In this document: one piece after another, positions 1-7,619 of the stretch
Numbering within the stretch: the first letter of the stretch is position 1
Layout: each line of letters starts with the position of its first letter
Assembly: GCA_016789905.1 (NCBI GenBank)
Contig: JAEUQC010000044.1
Coordinates: forward strand, 1-38,009
Length of the DNA stretch: 38,009 bases
Direction: 5' to 3'
Origin: Bryobacterales bacterium
Lineage (GTDB): Bacteria > Acidobacteriota > Terriglobia > Bryobacterales > Bryobacteraceae
Position numbers and translations under genes: made by a program
The notes under the pieces: generated by a model
Database searches by the model: none
What the model was told of the DNA's origin: nothing
Seen by the model: only the letters and a program-made list of their open reading frames with translations

Positions 1-30
1 CGCTACCCGGTTACTTTCTCTTCGGTTCAT
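1..30 (-). CDS. tnpA: tnpA, first ten codons only (runs off the window)
   Basis: This is the N-terminal start of the same TnpA found complete at 20324-20728 (MNRRESNRVA). The coding sequence continues to the left of the window, so only the start is visible. Identity over the visible part is complete. Confidence 0.8.
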   Translation of the reverse strand, partial: MNRRESNRVA

Positions 31-108
31 CTCCAGTCGCCTCCCAGCGACTATTTGAACCTAGCTAGAGCGCCCGTTCTTCGTCACGCAGGCTTGCCGG
101 AAGGACAC
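1..108 (-). mobile_element. Right end of a second copy of the IS66-type transposon
   Basis: Bases 1-108 are identical to 20699-20806 in the same orientation; the two copies diverge at base 109 (g) versus 20807 (c). The segment holds the terminal inverted repeat (86-108) and the first ten codons of tnpA (1-30, minus strand). The rest of this copy lies to the left of the window. Two independent insertions sharing one boundary fix the right end of the element at this base. The copy cuts the dehydrogenase gene that follows. The short shared stretch at a sequence end is also what a short-read assembler leaves at a repeat boundary. Confidence 0.93.
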
Positions 109-671
109 GGTATTCCCAGGCTTCGAAGATAGGCAACTCCATCCCGTAGGGCGCTGTCTGACCACTCGCCGGAATCCGAGAAGTAGGTCTCAACCGTGTG
201 GACGGAATCCATTTGAGCCGACGCCCGTGAGTGCGCGTGGATGGGCAGTAGTTCGGTGATACCGGGCTGCCACCCGGCGGAGACTACAAATGATAGTTCG
301 CGGCCTACGATCTCCTCTTGATGCGGAAGCAAGCGTTCCTTGACGAACGGCATGCCTGCAGGATCAACGTAGTGGCACCGTCCCCGCAGGGCAGCTTGCG
401 CAACCCGATCCTGCAACACGGTGACTGGCCCTCCGCAGTTGACAACAACGGAGCATTCGCGGCAAAACTCGTCCAGCGAATGGGGTGCTTGAACGTCCAC
501 GCTCAACGGTGAGACTCGGCTACCGAATTCCGCAGCACACGCCTTGAGCTTGGCAGAGTCCCGGCCTCCCAAAAGGACGTTGTCTTGGGTGGACTGCAAC
601 AGTTCCGTCACGACTGCCCTACCCGTTGCACCATAGGCACCGACAATTCCGAAAGTTGCGCGACGGCTCAC
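84..671 (-). pseudogene. Saccharopine-dehydrogenase-like oxidoreductase, N-terminal half, cut by the transposon
   Basis: The N-terminus is a Rossmann fold with the nucleotide-binding pattern GIVGAYGATG near residues 8-17, typical of the NAD(P)-binding domain of saccharopine-dehydrogenase-like reductases. A VVNCGGP segment near residue 76 fits the same fold. Native coding runs from 671 down to 109 (187 codons plus two bases). The last residues before the stop at 84 are read from the transposon end. The matching C-terminal half is at 16254-16767: joining base 109 to base 16767 keeps the frame and gives about 358 residues. The substrate cannot be told from sequence. As it stands the gene is disrupted and probably inactive. 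Confidence 0.85.
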
Positions 672-809
672 GGCCCGATTCTCCCTCAGGAATCTTCAGT
701 TTACTGTGTGGTGGACGCGAGTCGGCGCAGACATCGACAACATCGATCTACCAAGAGCACTCGCAACTCCAACTAGAATCGAAGTGATGGGCACGTGCAG
801 GAGGCGAAA

Positions 810-1205
810 ATGGAAATGCGGCTCACGGCGGCGTCGTTCGGTCTTGCGTTGGCCGCTGCCATCCTTCTACTCGTCTGGCCGGTCTACTCTGGATTCGACG
901 GCGTTCGCACAACTCAAGCGACGTTGCTAAAAGTCAATGGATGTTGGGCGCTCGTTCCCGTTGGGTTTCCTGTCGTCGTTGCACTACTGCCGCTCGCGTT
1001 CAGCAAGCAGGCCCTCCGCATCATTGCCACTGTCCTCATCAGCGGATTCAGCTTCATCAGTGCTTTCTCAGTCGGCCCTTTCTACCTGCCAGCGGCGGTG
1101 ACAATGCTGCTGGCGGCATGCGTATCACCTCTACGCAATTCCGGCAAGCATAGCGATGCTGATTCAGGCGCGCCGCGTCGGGTTTGGGGAAATCGAATCG
1201 TTTGA
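810..1205 (+). CDS. Small integral membrane protein, function unknown
   Basis: 131 residues with about four hydrophobic segments (roughly residues 5-25, 43-62, 66-86 and 87-105) and a short polar C-terminus. No family is recognised. The ATG at 810 is preferred over the in-frame GTG at 795 because an AGGAGG ribosome-binding site lies at 799-804, five bases upstream of it. The gene is transcribed divergently from the split dehydrogenase and convergently with the beta-propeller gene at 1300. It could be plasmid cargo; nothing in its neighbourhood gives it a role. Confidence 0.6.
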   Translation: MEMRLTAASFGLALAAAILLLVWPVYSGFDGVRTTQATLLKVNGCWALVPVGFPVVVALLPLAFSKQALRIIATVLISGFSFISAFSVGPFYLPAAVTMLLAACVSPLRNSGKHSDADSGAPRRVWGNRIV

Positions 1206-1299
1206 GTCAAGGAGCGCAAGAGGAGCACTACTTGCCTTCATTCACACGGAGAACGTTGCGCTCACAGCGTACAAGAGGATGTTCAAGACCTAGAGTTGA

Positions 1300-3087
1300 C
1301 TAGCGCGACTCGGCCAGAGGTAGCCGATATGCCGCCATTTCTTCCCCGTTTCGGACCAGGAGTGTGTTCCCGGAGAGCGCTGGATGGTTCCACGTCTTGC
1401 CTTCGAGCACGCGGACGCGCGCCAGTTCCTCGAACGCCGAATTCGACGTTGCCACCAGCGCCAGTTCGCCTTCTTCGGAAAGGACGAGCATGGCGCCTTG
1501 ATCGGCCAGAATCAGCATCTGACCGTGCCCAAAGCGCCCGCCCTTCCACTTGCGTTTACCATCGCTCAGATCGATGCAAGAAAGGATAGAGCCATCAAAC
1601 CCGTAAGCATGCTCGCCGTGAACGGCAAAGTCGTTGAAATATGGTTTCAACCCGGTCGAGGTCCATTTCTCCTCTACCGCCCATCCCTCCGCGCCCGACG
1701 CGATCGCCAAGCGCCGAATGCCGATGCCCCCTGCGTCGCTCGACGTGGCCATGAGGAGGCCGTCGGGCACGATGGCGGGCTGCAGGGGAGCAAATCCGGA
1801 CCAAACGTATTTCCACAACACCGTTCCGGTGGCCGGAGCGACCGCGGTTAGGCCGCTTCCGTGGACCAGCAAGATTTGCTTGACAGGGCTTGCACTCAGC
1901 AGGTGAGGGGAGCTGTAGCTTGTACGGCCGGCTTCGACTGACCACCGGCGAGTGCCCGTCGCGACGTCGTATGCGATCAGGTGACCGGACACGGCAGCAA
2001 CCACCATTCCGTCCGTGATGAGTGGCGAGCCCGCAAAGCCCCAGTCCGGTGTTTTCGCGCCGGTCTCGCCCGCAGCGTCGCGAGCCCATACCACGGCACC
2101 GGTCCCGGCGTCGATGGCGTTGAGAATTCCGGTTGCGCCGAGCGTGTAGACTCGTCCCTCCGAAAGCGTGGGTGTCGAACGCGGCCCAGCGCCTGCGTTC
2201 GATTCCCAGAAGCGGGCTTTGTGGCGATGAGTCCAGACAGGTTCTCCCGTGGCAGCGCGGTAGCAGGAGACGATCTCGAATTCGCCGCGCTGTTCCTGCG
2301 TGTAGATGAGTCCGCCGCCGCTGGCAAAGGACGACCATCCCGGTCCGACCTTGCGGCGCCAGATCTCAGCCGGCGGCGACGCTTTCCAGTCGCTCGAGAT
2401 TCGTAATCCGCGCACGACGCCGTCGCGGCGAGGTCCACGGAAGCCCGGCCAATCGGGCAGCGGCTTCGGGGCGGGAGTGGGTATGGGAACGGGCACCGCA
2501 ACAGGCGACGTGGTGGGCTGCTTGATTTCTGGAGCGCGGACAGGCGCGGGCGGCGTAGGCAGTGGCGTGCTGGCGGCGGTTGAGGCCAATAGCTTTTGTT
2601 CGGCGTCGAGCGACCACCGCCAAGCCAGATTCGGAAACCCTTCTCCGGCGATTCCATCCGTGCGTAGCAGCGCCCATGAACCGCACGCACACAGGATCCC
2701 GGCGGAGATCCACATCGGTCTTTGCGGTACCGGCAGCCGACGAGTCGCCCAGGCCGCGCCTACCCAAGCAAGGCTCATAACCGGAGTGTTAACGATAGGG
2801 AACATCTTACCCATCATTGCTGTGGCGATCGATCGGTCCAGGATCAGAGGTGTCGCGGCAATCCCGGCGATCGCGACAACGAGTACGCCGAGCCGTTCCA
2901 GCCACAGGGCGCGGCTGAAGGCAAGCCACCAGATGACGACGAGAGCGCCACCGACCACACCTGCGATGATGGCGTACAGCGACGTATCGGGAGCCACTGT
3001 CGGTAGTCCGAATCGCACCAGCCACTGCACGGCCACGACGGCGAAGCCGGGCCACAACCGCAGTTCGTTCGATCGATTCAACACCAT
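1300..3087 (-). CDS. PQQ-type beta-propeller repeat protein with N-terminal membrane domain
   Basis: 595 residues. The first ~150 residues contain several hydrophobic segments, so this part should sit in the inner membrane. A proline-rich linker (about 170-215) follows. The rest begins with DWPGFRGPRRDG and carries repeats of the PQQ-blade type, for example TGEPVWTHR, GTGAVVWARD, TGTRRWSVEAG and DGKRKWKGG, as in BamB-like and PQQ-dehydrogenase-like propellers. WPGFRG-headed propellers are common in Acidobacteriota and Planctomycetes (family knowledge). No dehydrogenase active-site residues are evident, so a binding or scaffold role outside the cytoplasm is more likely than catalysis (inference). 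It lies downstream of the relaxase gene on the same strand, about 215 bp away, and is probably cargo. Confidence 0.85.
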   Translation of the reverse strand: MVLNRSNELRLWPGFAVVAVQWLVRFGLPTVAPDTSLYAIIAGVVGGALVVIWWLAFSRALWLERLGVLVVAIAGIAATPLILDRSIATAMMGKMFPIVNTPVMSLAWVGAAWATRRLPVPQRPMWISAGILCACGSWALLRTDGIAGEGFPNLAWRWSLDAEQKLLASTAASTPLPTPPAPVRAPEIKQPTTSPVAVPVPIPTPAPKPLPDWPGFRGPRRDGVVRGLRISSDWKASPPAEIWRRKVGPGWSSFASGGGLIYTQEQRGEFEIVSCYRAATGEPVWTHRHKARFWESNAGAGPRSTPTLSEGRVYTLGATGILNAIDAGTGAVVWARDAAGETGAKTPDWGFAGSPLITDGMVVAAVSGHLIAYDVATGTRRWSVEAGRTSYSSPHLLSASPVKQILLVHGSGLTAVAPATGTVLWKYVWSGFAPLQPAIVPDGLLMATSSDAGGIGIRRLAIASGAEGWAVEEKWTSTGLKPYFNDFAVHGEHAYGFDGSILSCIDLSDGKRKWKGGRFGHGQMLILADQGAMLVLSEEGELALVATSNSAFEELARVRVLEGKTWNHPALSGNTLLVRNGEEMAAYRLPLAESR

Positions 3088-3303
3088 TACAAGGATATCG
3101 CTGCCCGGCCCGGCTTCTTGGTCCAGCTACTCTCGTGGCGAGACCGGCTCTCGGTGGCGCGCGCCGGCGCGCCCCTGCTTGCGGATAGCCCGCGATAAAC
3201 GGCGATGTCACCCGGAGACTGGTACCAAGCCAGCCCGAGGACCAACTCCGCTCCAGCTCTGCGGGTTTGGATGGCCTGAACCAGTCCGATTCGCGGCGGG
3301 CCA

Positions 3304-5082
3304 TCACCGCTCTCGTTCCCGCACACGACCCTTCTGAAATGGAAGCGCCTGCTGATAGACCTGCTGGAGCCCCGGATTCGTGAATTCCACCCGCAGGCCG
3401 TGCTGGGCGGCGGTCCGCGCGATTAGCTTCTTCTGCTCGTCGGTCCCCGTGATTTCGAGCCTCACCCCGAACTTCTGCACCGCCATTTCGAGACCGGCTA
3501 CCAGTGTGGCTTCGCGCTGGTCGAGCATGTAGACCTTCTTCCCCACGTCGAGGAGCGCTTCTTTGCCGCCAATCCGGTAGGCCACGTGGCCGGTGCGCTG
3601 ATCGACCGTTCCTTGGAGCGTTTGCAAATCGGTCAACAGCTTCCGTTTGCGCAGTTCCTCCGTAACGTCGAAGGTGTCGCTCCACACCCGCCAATCTCCT
3701 CCGCCTGCGCCCTGGATGCCGATGGCTCCCGCCTGGCTCTGCGTCTCCAGAACCCGCCGCTTGTCCTGGTACAAGAACCCGCGCAACTGGCTCATGGCCG
3801 CCGGATCGCCTTGCGCGGCCTGCTCGGCTACCCATTCCCGATAGTTCTTCGGCTGGTGCTTGGCGCGTTCCTCCATCAGCCGTTGCTTCAGTGCGGCACG
3901 CTCCTTGACCGATTCCGCCGCAAGAGCGGAGCGGATGGCCTGCTTCTCGATGTAGCCGACCTTGAGCGTTCGGACTTCCGCCCGCCGCGCCCGCTGCGCC
4001 GTCCCAAGATTGCGGAGCTCGGTGCTCGCATGATGGCGGTGGCCCGAAAGACCCTTCTCCGCGGCGGAGCGGTATTTTCGGTACTCGCCCTTCAGTTTCT
4101 CCCTGGCTGCCGCTCTTTCGACGCGGCGCTCGGCGCGCTTCTCGGCATCGCGTTTTGGCTGTGGCGGGTAAGTCTGTTCGGCTGCTCGCGCCTTGACGAA
4201 GCTGTTGGGGCCTTCCCAGTTCCCAAGTTGCTTCTCTGTCTGCTCTCGATTCGCTTTGCCGGAGAAGTTGTCCCGGAAGACGCTCGATGCTTTTACGCGG
4301 AGGCCGGTGCCGATCGCACGCACAGCATAACCGCCTTTCTCCGCTTTCTCCAATTCCAGACCGTGCTTCTTGAGCAGAAGATGTACCTCTTCCCAGTCCT
4401 GGCCACCCTTGCGTAATAGTTCGCGCAACTCCTTCGCCGGCGTTCCCTTCGCATAACCCTCCAGGCTTTCGGCGTCCTGGAAGTGCTCTATCTTTTGCGC
4501 GGCCCGTCCGACATCCGGGGTACCTTTCTCCCGGTGCTCCTGCATCTCCTCCCTGGAATTCTTGACCGCCCGCCCGAGTTGGTTGTCCCACCGGTAGAGA
4601 CCGGGCGAAGGCTTCCACTTCTGCGCGTGCTCGATCTCGCGGAGCGACTTGTCGAGCGCTCGCTTGCTGAACTCTGGGTAGTGGGCCTTATACGTTTCCG
4701 GGTGAACCCGGTTGACCAGCACATGCACGTGGAAGTGTTCGCGGTCATCATGGGCAACGACCAGAAACTGGTGCTCCTTGAATCCAAGGTCCTTGATCGT
4801 CTTCCGCGCGGCCTCTTCCCATTGCGCCTGGCTGGGCCGCTCGCCCGGCCGCCAGCAGAGCTGGTAGTGATAGACCGGATCGGTCACGCGCGGATTTTCG
4901 AAAGCCACGGACCGCATCTCCGCGACGGTGGTTTCCAATGAAAGCAGATTGTCGGAAAGAAGATGCGCGCCCCGTTCGACGATCTCGCCGGTCACCGGGT
5001 CCACGCCTTCGGTCAGGTACCGGGTCAGTGTCCGAAAGCTCGATTTGCCGTCGCGCCGGCTGCCGGAGATCGGGGCCAGCAT
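3304..5082 (-). CDS. traI: Conjugative relaxase, MOB-P / TraI type with C-terminal LPD7-like domain
   Basis: 592 residues. The N-terminal nuclease has a candidate catalytic tyrosine at Y22 (RYLTEG) and the three-histidine metal motif at residues 111-120 (HDDREHFHVH, H116, H118 and H120). This is the layout of P-family relaxases, which nick oriT and stay linked to the 5' end of the transferred strand. A charged middle part follows, then a globular C-terminus (about 440-580) with a KEALLDVGKKVYML segment that resembles LPD7, a domain often fused to relaxases. RP4 TraI is longer (732 residues). The gene is last in a leftward traJ-PIN-traI order beside the oriT-like region. The ATG at 5082 has only a weak ribosome-binding site; an in-frame TTG lies 24 bases upstream. 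Confidence 0.9.
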   Translation of the reverse strand: MLAPISGSRRDGKSSFRTLTRYLTEGVDPVTGEIVERGAHLLSDNLLSLETTVAEMRSVAFENPRVTDPVYHYQLCWRPGERPSQAQWEEAARKTIKDLGFKEHQFLVVAHDDREHFHVHVLVNRVHPETYKAHYPEFSKRALDKSLREIEHAQKWKPSPGLYRWDNQLGRAVKNSREEMQEHREKGTPDVGRAAQKIEHFQDAESLEGYAKGTPAKELRELLRKGGQDWEEVHLLLKKHGLELEKAEKGGYAVRAIGTGLRVKASSVFRDNFSGKANREQTEKQLGNWEGPNSFVKARAAEQTYPPQPKRDAEKRAERRVERAAAREKLKGEYRKYRSAAEKGLSGHRHHASTELRNLGTAQRARRAEVRTLKVGYIEKQAIRSALAAESVKERAALKQRLMEERAKHQPKNYREWVAEQAAQGDPAAMSQLRGFLYQDKRRVLETQSQAGAIGIQGAGGGDWRVWSDTFDVTEELRKRKLLTDLQTLQGTVDQRTGHVAYRIGGKEALLDVGKKVYMLDQREATLVAGLEMAVQKFGVRLEITGTDEQKKLIARTAAQHGLRVEFTNPGLQQVYQQALPFQKGRVRERER

Positions 5083-5097
5083 CAGAGGATTCCGTTT

Positions 5098-5155
5098 GTG
5101 CAGCAGCTTGCTGCACGATTGCAGAGCCCTATTTGTGCAACAGCCTGTTGCACAA
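5098..5155. promoter_or_regulatory. Two related palindromes upstream of the relaxase gene
   Basis: Two dyads stand side by side. GTGCAGCA/TGCTGCAC (5098-5105 and 5109-5116) has spacer GCT; TTGTGCAACA/TGTTGCACAA (5133-5142 and 5146-5155) has spacer GCC. They share the form TGTGCARCA-GCY-TGYTGCAC. They sit in the 92-bp gap just upstream of the relaxase start, with 35 bp between dyad starts. The pairing suggests operator sites for one repressor acting on the relaxase gene. Stem-loops in the mRNA are an alternative. No regulator is identified. Confidence 0.5.
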
Positions 5156-5175
5156 CTTCCCTACACTTTGCGGCT

Positions 5176-5343
5176 TCAACCGGACACGGGAACGCGCCGC
5201 ACCTGGGGCTTCGCTTTGCTGACCGGAATGGGAGCATCCAAGGATTCGTAGTACTCCAGCATGGCTGCCAGATCGCCACCGAATCGATCCGAGACCGCCG
5301 CCCGGTGCGCGTGAATGTCTTCGATGATCTCGTCATACATCAT
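5176..5343 (-). CDS. Small acidic protein overlapping the PIN-domain gene, possible antitoxin partner
   Basis: About 55 residues if translation starts at one of the tandem ATG codons at 5343 and 5340, which overlap the end of the PIN gene (stop at 5333-5335). The N-terminus (YDEIIEDIHAHRAAVSDRF) resembles small proteins often found next to VapC-like PIN genes, which share a D/E-E-I-HAxR pattern. A longer form starting at the ATG at 5406 is possible but would extend into PIN coding sequence. Antitoxin function is an inference from position and size only. Confidence 0.55.
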   Translation of the reverse strand: MMYDEIIEDIHAHRAAVSDRFGGDLAAMLEYYESLDAPIPVSKAKPQVRRVPVSG

Positions 5344-5848
5344 CGCCTGCCAGGTCGATTCCTTCGAGCTCTTCTGGGGAACAGAGGGTGGGAGATTCGT
5401 AGCCATATTCTCGGATGATCCTTTCTGCCCGGCGTTTGATCGCGGCGTTGTTCAGGTGCTTGAAGTTCCACGTCAGAACGAACTCGCACCCGTAATACGA
5501 GGCTACCGCCCAGTGCAGCGCATCCGCCTCTGCTTTGCTGGGCAATGGTCCACGCGGCGTCACCAGTAAAGTGGCCAGTTCCAGTATCGCTCGTTCTTGA
5601 ATCAGCAACTCGGCTTGCTGCAGCAACCCAAGCCGGGCGGCGGCTTCCTCGGAACTGATCTTGCCGTCGCCGATCTCGCAGAATTCATCGAACACCGTCT
5701 TGGAGACACACAGGTCGTATTTGTGCCGGGAATCCCGCCACCAGTCCCGCGTCAGTTCCTGGCGGCTGCGCTTGGGCTCCTCCTGGCTCGGGTGGGCAAT
5801 CAGGTAGCGGAAGAAGCTCATCTCCAGGTAGACCATGGGCTTGCTCAT
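5333..5848 (-). CDS. PIN-domain protein (VapC-like ribonuclease)
   Basis: 171 residues. Acidic residues expected for a PIN nuclease are spaced along the chain: an early VYLEMSFFRYL segment (Glu where Asp is usual), a middle FDEFCEI, and a late KAEADALHWAVASYYGCEFVLTWNFKHLNNA, which matches the C-terminal half of many PIN proteins. The start overlaps the stop of traJ by four bases (ATGA at 5845-5848), so translation is coupled. A small gene overlaps its 3' end. Its place inside the traJ-traI operon suggests a stabilisation function attached to the mobilization genes. The Asp-to-Glu difference at the first position may reduce or change activity. Confidence 0.75.
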   Translation of the reverse strand: MSKPMVYLEMSFFRYLIAHPSQEEPKRSRQELTRDWWRDSRHKYDLCVSKTVFDEFCEIGDGKISSEEAAARLGLLQQAELLIQERAILELATLLVTPRGPLPSKAEADALHWAVASYYGCEFVLTWNFKHLNNAAIKRRAERIIREYGYESPTLCSPEELEGIDLAGDDV

Positions 5849-6165
5849 TGGGTTGCCTCTTCCTCCGGTCGGTCGAGCCGCTGGATCGCTTCCTTGATCT
5901 CGACCAGCACCTCGTCGATGGCGTCTTTCTTGTGCTGGTACTTCGTCGCCAGGTGCTTCTGCAATCCTCCCAGGCGGCGCAGCTCATTGATCACCTTTTC
6001 GTTCATCCGGCTCTTCACCGGACGGCCCAGCGCCCGGCGGCGGATGTACTCGCTCACAGTTAGCCCGGCCTTCCCTGCCTCGGCCGCGATGCTCGTTTTC
6101 TCCTCCGGCAGGATACGCAGGATGATGACGGCTTCGCGCTTCTTTTTCACCGTGCCGAAGGCCAT
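5845..6165 (-). CDS. traJ: TraJ/MobC-like relaxosome accessory protein
   Basis: 106 residues, basic at the N-terminus, with a predicted ribbon-helix-helix (EAVIILRILPEEKTSIAAEA then LTVSEYIRRRALG) and a C-terminal LRRLGGLQKHL segment shared with RP4 TraJ and MobC proteins. TraJ binds an inverted repeat beside nic and recruits the relaxase (family knowledge). The ATG at 6165 is chosen because AAAGGAGG lies just upstream. An upstream extension in the same frame is low-complexity and lacks a site. It is first in the leftward operon with the PIN gene and traI, and faces traK across the oriT-like region. Confidence 0.82.
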   Translation of the reverse strand: MAFGTVKKKREAVIILRILPEEKTSIAAEAGKAGLTVSEYIRRRALGRPVKSRMNEKVINELRRLGGLQKHLATKYQHKKDAIDEVLVEIKEAIQRLDRPEEEATQ

Positions 6166-6487
6166 GGCGCGCCTCCTTTCCCCAGCCCCAGCGGGGCGGC
6201 GCGGTGTTCCAGAAGGGCGCATGGGTGGAGCCGGGATAATTGTCCAGCAGGCTGCTGGACCAGGGGTCTCGGGGCGAAGCCCTGAGCAAGGTCGTAGACG
6301 GAAGAGGACGAGGAGCCGCAGGCGGATTGGACTCGAACGGGTGGATAGGAGAAATGGCGCGTAGCGCACTTTCGTATATACACTACGCGACTTGTCCTGT
6401 GTACAGATTTTGTAGTCACTCTTTCGACTTCTTGACTGAGGCTACCATATTGCCTTCCGCCTTTCAATATGCTACGCCTATTTCTAG
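6166..6487. other. Candidate oriT between traJ and traK
   Basis: This 322-bp region has no gene and separates leftward traJ/traI from rightward traK/L/M, where oriT lies in RP4. It contains an inverted repeat CGCGTAG/CTACGCG (6358-6364 and 6383-6389, 18-nt spacer). Ten bases after the right arm lies ACTTGTCCTG-TG (6390-6401), which resembles the P-type nick site YATCCTG-Y, with the predicted cut between 6399 and 6400. In RP4 the order is traJ, TraJ-binding repeat, nic, traK, as here. A separate perfect 19-bp palindrome, GTCCAGCAG-G-CTGCTGGAC, lies at 6242-6260. The nick position is inferred by analogy. Confidence 0.68.
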
Positions 6488-6913
6488 ATGCCTCGGCCCG
6501 CACTCTCGACCAACGTTATCGAAGCCGCACGCAAAAAGCTCGCCGCTCTACCTCCGCCTACTCCTGCCGCTCACTCCGTCCGCCAGGCCGTCGAGATTCT
6601 CAAAGCGGAAATCACCGCTCTCCGCGAGCAAGGCTACACCCTCACCCAAGTCGCCGAGCACCTCAACAACGCCGGCATCCCCGTCGCCAACTCCACCCTC
6701 CGCAACTACACCGCCGCCCAAACTCCACCGCGGCGCAAGCGTGGGAAAAACGCCCCCCGCCCCGATGTCCGCAAAGCCCCCGCTCCCGCCAAATCCAAAA
6801 TCGCTTCCCCGCCCCCTGCCACAGAACGCCCAAAAACGTCGTCTACAAAGATAGGGGGCTCTGTGTCTCGATCTGGACGGTTCACCCCCGACCAGGACAC
6901 CACGGACTTGTAG
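6488..6913 (+). CDS. traK: TraK-like oriT-binding protein
   Basis: 141 residues. Residues 28-75 form a helix-turn-helix-like unit (VEILKAEITALREQGYTLTQVAEHLNNAGIP read in parts), followed by a basic proline- and lysine-rich tail. RP4 TraK is a basic protein of similar size that wraps oriT DNA. The gene starts beside the candidate nick site and is followed after 25 bp by traL and traM, which is the RP4 traK-traL-traM order. Assignment rests on position plus size and charge; sequence similarity to RP4 TraK itself cannot be judged by eye. Confidence 0.7.
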   Translation: MPRPALSTNVIEAARKKLAALPPPTPAAHSVRQAVEILKAEITALREQGYTLTQVAEHLNNAGIPVANSTLRNYTAAQTPPRRKRGKNAPRPDVRKAPAPAKSKIASPPPATERPKTSSTKIGGSVSRSGRFTPDQDTTDL

Positions 6914-6938
6914 CCGCCCCGAAAGGAGCCCGCACGAA

Positions 6939-7619
6939 ATGTCTCTTCCTCTGGTCTTGGTCAGTGGCAGCAAAGGTGGGGTGGGCAAGTCGCTCACCTC
7001 GATGGCCCTGGTGGACCACTGGACGGCCCAGGACAAGCCCGTCTTCCTGGTGGACACCGACCGCTCCAACCCCGACGTTTGGAAGGCCTACGAGGCTCTG
7101 GTGCCCTCTATCGCCATCGACCTGACCGAACCCGACAGCTGGATCGAACTGGTGAACGAACTGGAACTCCATCCCCAGGACCACGTGGTGATCAACATGG
7201 CCGCCATGAGTAACGCCGTGGTCGCCCGGCATGGAGGGACTCTGCTCGAAGCGCTGGGACCGTTGCAGAGGAAGCTGGTGTGTTTGTGGCTGATCAACCG
7301 GCAGCGGGACAGCATCGAGCTGCTGTCGAAGTTCCGGGGGATGATGCCGGGGGCCGAGGTGCATGTGTTGCGGAATGGGTTGTTCGGGGTGGAACAGAAG
7401 TTCGAGCTCTACAACGGGAGCAAGCAGCGGCAACAGGTCGAGGCGGCCGGAGGGAAGAGCGTGATGTTTCCGGAGCTGGCCGATCGCGTAGCCGACTCGC
7501 TGTACACGGATCGAACGGCGATCACGGCGGCGCTGGAGAGGTTGCCGCTGGGAGACCGGTCGGCGCTGCATCGGTGGAGGAAGCAATGCACGGCGATGTT
7601 CGAGGAGGTAGGGTTGTGA
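6939..7619 (+). CDS. traL: TraL-like ParA/MinD-type ATPase
   Basis: 226 residues with a deviant Walker A (SGSKGGVGKS, about residues 9-18) and a FLVDTDRSNPD segment where ParA proteins have their second acidic motif. This is a P-loop ATPase of the ParA/MinD class. In P-type plasmids TraL is such an ATPase, found between traK and traM. A second, canonical parA lies at 9876-10517, so this one is unlikely to be the partition ATPase. Its last codons overlap the GTG start of traM. An auxiliary role in transfer is inferred from context. Confidence 0.78.
   Translation: MSLPLVLVSGSKGGVGKSLTSMALVDHWTAQDKPVFLVDTDRSNPDVWKAYEALVPSIAIDLTEPDSWIELVNELELHPQDHVVINMAAMSNAVVARHGGTLLEALGPLQRKLVCLWLINRQRDSIELLSKFRGMMPGAEVHVLRNGLFGVEQKFELYNGSKQRQQVEAAGGKSVMFPELADRVADSLYTDRTAITAALERLPLGDRSALHRWRKQCTAMFEEVGL

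Noticed and set aside
3087..3326. 79-codon frame between the relaxase and the beta-propeller gene
   Set aside because: Arg/Ser/Gly-rich without a domain, overlaps the relaxase end and lacks a ribosome-binding site.
7280..7615. Long upstream extension of TraM
   Set aside because: It lies inside traL in another frame; the GTG at 7616 with the GTGA overlap is the natural start.
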